Assembly (NCBI GenBank): GCA_016929035.1
Contig: JAFGJP010000325.1
Location: 1-16,270, forward strand
Length of the DNA stretch: 16,270 nt
DNA from: Candidatus Auribacterota bacterium
GTDB taxonomy: Bacteria > Auribacterota > JAFGBW01 > JAFGJP01
Direction: 5' to 3'
The translations under genes and the position numbers were made by a program. Of this stretch, positions 14,245 to 16,270 are shown piece by piece; the stretch's first letter is position 1, and every line of letters begins with the position of its first letter. The notes below the pieces were generated by a model, which was not told where the DNA came from, ran no database searches, and saw nothing but the letters and a program-made list of their open reading frames with translations.

Positions 14245-14355
14245 AGGACGCAGATTAACTCAGATTAACAGGATTATTCTTCGAAACGATGTTTCGAAGA
14301 ATAATCCATCATTTATCTGCGAATGAACCATGTGAATATAGTTCATCAGCGTCCT
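14245..14355. repeat. Complex intergenic palindrome with a perfect 17-bp hairpin
   Basis: GGATTATTCTTCGAAAC (14271-14287) pairs without mismatch with GTTTCGAAGAATAATCC (14291-14307) across a 3-nt loop. Outside it AGGACGC (14245-14251) pairs with GCGTCCT (14349-14355). CGCAGAT (14249-14255) can instead pair with ATCTGCG (14315-14321). ATGAAC (14322-14327) pairs with GTTCAT (14341-14346). The piece lies 41 nt after mtnP. It has no T-run after the big stem, so it is more like a dispersed intergenic palindrome than a standard terminator, though it could stop or stabilise transcripts. Confidence 0.65.
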
Positions 14356-14470
14356 ATTAAAAATAGTGCTCCACTTGAATCACTTTTCATGTACTAAAAT
14401 GATTATGTGAGAGCATACATTATTTAAGAGCGTGTGATAAACTGGACGGAACTTAAAAAAGGGGAAAAAG

Positions 14471-15373
14471 ATGAACGGCCAGATGTGTAAAAACCATCCC
14501 GACGTCCCGGCTGTGTGGGAATGCGTTTCCTGCGGCGGGCTTTTTTGCCAGGACTGTATCAGAGTCCAGGCGCTGAGCATGAGAGCCTCTCTGGAGAGCT
14601 GCATGTCCTGTGGAGGAAGAGTCAGGTCGTACGGAGCCAAAAAGCTGGCTGAAACAGTGGTGCGGAAATCCTTTTTTGAGATGCTTCCATCTGCTTTCAG
14701 CTATCCCTTCAAGGGAAGCGGCAAACTGCTTCTTGTCATAGGAGTTATCTTTTTTGGAGTGCTTGACTTTCTCGGACAGATGCCATTGGGCTGGATTTTC
14801 GGCGTCGTCGGATCAGGGTATTTCACGGCTTACATGTTCAAGATCATCAATACTTCAGCCATAGGAAAGGACGAGCTGCCTGACTGGCCGGATGTTACAG
14901 ACTTCCAGGAAGATATCCTTGGACCTATCTGGCAGGTTTTTCTTACGTTCGTGGCGTCTTTCTGGCCGGTTGTCGTTATTTTGATCATTGCATGGAAATT
15001 TTTCCGGCCCATTGCTCTTATGACGCCGATGTTTCTTGTTCTCGGGGCCCTGTATCTTCCCATGGCACTCATTGAAACAGCGCTGGATACGAATCTTTAC
15101 TGGAATCCTGCGCAGACAGTGAAATCCATTTGCAGGACCATAGGCCCTTATCTCGTCTCTTTCATTGTATTTTGTTTTGTCGCAGCCATTTTCTTTTTAA
15201 AAACGATGCTTGAGGCTGCTTTGCCGTTTATTGCTCTTTCGGGTCATTTTTTTGTAGCCATGATGATTATTGCCGTTCAGGGCTTTCTCTTCTTTTATGT
15301 CATGGTTGTTTTCATGCGCATCCTTGGCCTGATCTACTATACCAATGAAGAGCAGCTGGGATGGTTTGAGTAA
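14471..15373 (+). CDS. Multi-pass membrane protein with N-terminal B-box-like zinc finger
   Basis: The first 50 residues hold eight evenly placed metal ligands: Cys6, His9, Cys18, Cys21, Cys26, Cys29, Cys44 and Cys47, in CKNHPDVPAVWECVSCGG and related pieces. This is a B-box or similar treble-clef zinc site, probably binding two zincs. The remaining 250 residues contain about five to six hydrophobic segments (about 85-103, 107-127, 154-175, 180-204, 228-245, 260-290). The membrane part resembles the YIP1 or DUF4013-type families, which I judge by layout only. The role is unknown; such proteins may hold or sort membrane components. It has a weak AGGGGA-like site before ATG 14471. It is flanked by mtnP and recD2, and neither context explains it. 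Confidence 0.75.
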   Translation: MNGQMCKNHPDVPAVWECVSCGGLFCQDCIRVQALSMRASLESCMSCGGRVRSYGAKKLAETVVRKSFFEMLPSAFSYPFKGSGKLLLVIGVIFFGVLDFLGQMPLGWIFGVVGSGYFTAYMFKIINTSAIGKDELPDWPDVTDFQEDILGPIWQVFLTFVASFWPVVVILIIAWKFFRPIALMTPMFLVLGALYLPMALIETALDTNLYWNPAQTVKSICRTIGPYLVSFIVFCFVAAIFFLKTMLEAALPFIALSGHFFVAMMIIAVQGFLFFYVMVVFMRILGLIYYTNEEQLGWFE

Positions 15374-15447
15374 GACAGAAGACAGAAAAAGAGACTAACA
15401 AGATAAACAGATGTCAATCAGACAGGGAGGGAGTTTTAAATCGTTTT

Positions 15448-15467
15448 TTCATTGAATATTGAATGAA
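15448..15467. repeat. Imperfect 20-bp palindrome TTCATT..AATGAA
   Basis: The sequence TTCATTGAATATTGAATGAA is symmetric except for the two central-flanking G positions. It lies in the gap before recD2. It may be a protein-binding site or chance; no neighbour makes this clear. Confidence 0.3.
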
Positions 15468-15515
15468 CAGAATCTGGTTTTTTTCTCTGTTTTTTGTCCC
15501 CTGACCTTTGCCTCG

Positions 15516-15569
15516 TCCTGAGCGAAGTCGAAGGATTTCTGTTTTTTTACCTGACGAAGTCGAACGAGT
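15516..15569. repeat. Two copies of a CCTGAGCGAAGTCGAAGG-type intergenic repeat
   Basis: TCCTGAGCGAAGTCGAAGGA (15516-15535) is followed 33 nt later by the degraded copy CCTGACGAAGTCGAACGAG (15550-15568). This near-palindromic unit is one I recall as dispersed in many uncultured-bacterial genomes. The arrangement is like a pair of palindromic intergenic repeats. It is directly upstream of the recD2 promoter candidate. Confidence 0.6.
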
Positions 15570-15597
15570 TGATTTACCATCACCTTCAAGATATAAT
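15569..15597 (+). promoter_or_regulatory. Candidate promoter of recD2, near-leaderless start
   Basis: TTGATT (15569-15574), a 17-nt spacer and a perfect TATAAT (15592-15597). Eight bases lie between the -10 box and ATG 15606, so transcription would begin at or within about two bases of the start codon. No Shine-Dalgarno exists between them and a TAA codon is directly before the ATG. This is the best promoter match in the window. Confidence 0.55.
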
Positions 15598-15605
15598 CTT
15601 CTTAA

Positions 15606-16270
15606 ATGAACCTGATTCATCAGAAAAGTGAAGCAGCTTACCTGAAAGAAAATGATCTGGAGTGCCTTCACGGCGTTGTTCAAAAAATCATTTTCTCCAA
15701 CGAGGAAAACGGCTATGCCGTTCTGTCTGTAGCGGAAGAACGCACAGGCGGCACAGAGACCGTCGTCGGCACGCTTGCCCTTCTGAACCCGGGAGAGACG
15801 ATCAAGTTCTACGGGAGCTGGGTCAATAATGTCAAGTTCGGACGCCAGTTCAAGTGCCAGTACCATGAAGTCGTTTATCCGGGAACAGAGAAGGGACTTA
15901 TCCATTTCCTGTCTTCAGGATTTATTCCGGGCATCGGTCCGACTTACGCCGAGCGAATCGTGAAAAAGTTCGGCATGAAGACGATTGACATCCTTTCCCA
16001 TGAGCCTGACCAGCTTCTTGAGGTCTCCGGGATAGGAGAAAAAAGAATCAAGGAAATAAAGGAAAGCTGGGAAAAGCACAGAGCCATCCGTGATGTCATG
16101 GTTTTTTTGCAAGGCTATGATATCAGCGCTGCTTATGCGACAAAGATTTACAGGGTCTATCATCACAGATCTGTGGAAAAGATCAGGGAGAATCCTTACA
16201 ATCTGGCAACCGATGTTCCCGGGATCGGGTTTGTGATGGCCGACAGGATCGCCCGGAAGATGGGCTTTCC
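15606..16270 (+). CDS. recD2: RecD2-type DNA helicase, N-terminal part (runs off window)
   Basis: Only 221 codons are visible of a family that is usually over 700 residues, so the helicase ATPase motifs lie beyond the edge. The visible part opens with an OB-like domain (about 20-95), with VVQKIIFSNEENGYAVLSV and GTLALLNPGETIKFYGSW. It is followed by three helix-hairpin-helix motifs: GFIPGIGPTYAERIVKKFG, LLEVSGIGEKRIKEI and VPGIGFVMADRIARKMG. This order is that of RecD2 helicases, which act as 5'-3' DNA unwinding enzymes apart from RecBC. ATG 15606 follows an in-frame TAA, so it is the earliest possible start. The gene is intact as far as it can be seen. Confidence 0.92.
   Translation, partial: MNLIHQKSEAAYLKENDLECLHGVVQKIIFSNEENGYAVLSVAEERTGGTETVVGTLALLNPGETIKFYGSWVNNVKFGRQFKCQYHEVVYPGTEKGLIHFLSSGFIPGIGPTYAERIVKKFGMKTIDILSHEPDQLLEVSGIGEKRIKEIKESWEKHRAIRDVMVFLQGYDISAAYATKIYRVYHHRSVEKIRENPYNLATDVPGIGFVMADRIARKMGF

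Noticed and set aside
14271..14307. Ordinary rho-independent terminator of mtnP
   Set aside because: The perfect stem is long but AT-rich and followed by ATCATTTATC, not a T-run, and it sits within a bigger palindrome.
15414..15905. Leftward open frame of 163 residues over the recD2 start
   Set aside because: It is antisense to recD2 and spans the repeat-rich spacer; recD2 motifs in the other frame explain the sequence.
1..16270. CRISPR arrays, phage, insertion sequences and tRNA genes
   Set aside because: No regularly spaced identical repeats, transposase, integrase or tRNA-like fold were seen in a read of both strands.

Overview
The window comes from a Gram-negative (LPS-making) bacterium with mid-range G+C genes and AT-rich gaps. 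The evidence is a KDO-synthesis gene (kdsD) followed by lptC, lptA and lptB, combined with a serine-phosphorylatable HPr, its HPr kinase, Enzyme I and a YvcK protein. No transposase, integrase, phage gene, CRISPR array, tRNA or rRNA is visible. The gene mix and the repeat protein at the left end remind me of uncultured Omnitrophota and neighbouring candidate phyla. That placement is recollection and inference, not something the sequence proves.

Layout. Positions 1-442 have no convincing gene but hold a compact foldable element (118-228). From 12948 down to 443 there is one long leftward gene train: kdsD, lptC, lptA, lptB, hpf, hprK, yvcK, ptsH (HPr), ptsI (Enzyme I), a sugar ABC binding lipoprotein, two ABC permeases and a secreted four-repeat protein. 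Most junctions overlap or are a few bases apart. The clear breaks are about 123 nt before hpf, 71 nt before hprK and 49 nt before the last gene. A 395-nt AT-rich divergent region (12949-13343) separates this train from rightward genes: an MTA phosphorylase (mtnP), a membrane protein with a B-box-like zinc finger, and the first 221 codons of recD2, which runs off the window.

How the genes fit together. The first half of the train makes and exports lipopolysaccharide: KdsD makes arabinose 5-phosphate for KDO, and LptC, LptA and LptB are export parts. The middle half is a regulatory module: HPr, EI, HPr kinase/phosphorylase, YvcK and long-form HPF, with no sugar-specific Enzyme II in view. The end is a carbohydrate ABC importer without its ATPase. 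The order looks like the proteobacterial lpt-(rpoN)-hpf-(ptsN)-hprK neighbourhood with rpoN, ptsN and rapZ missing, joined to a yvcK-HPr pair like the yvcK/crh locus of Bacillus. The arrangement suggests that envelope synthesis, ribosome hibernation and carbon sensing are expressed together.

Two gene starts should differ from the longest reading frame. hpf begins at a GTG at 10158 and the binding lipoprotein at a GTG at 5261; each has an AAAGGAG ribosome binding site at ideal spacing. recD2 appears to be transcribed from a TTGATT-17-TATAAT promoter that would leave almost no leader.
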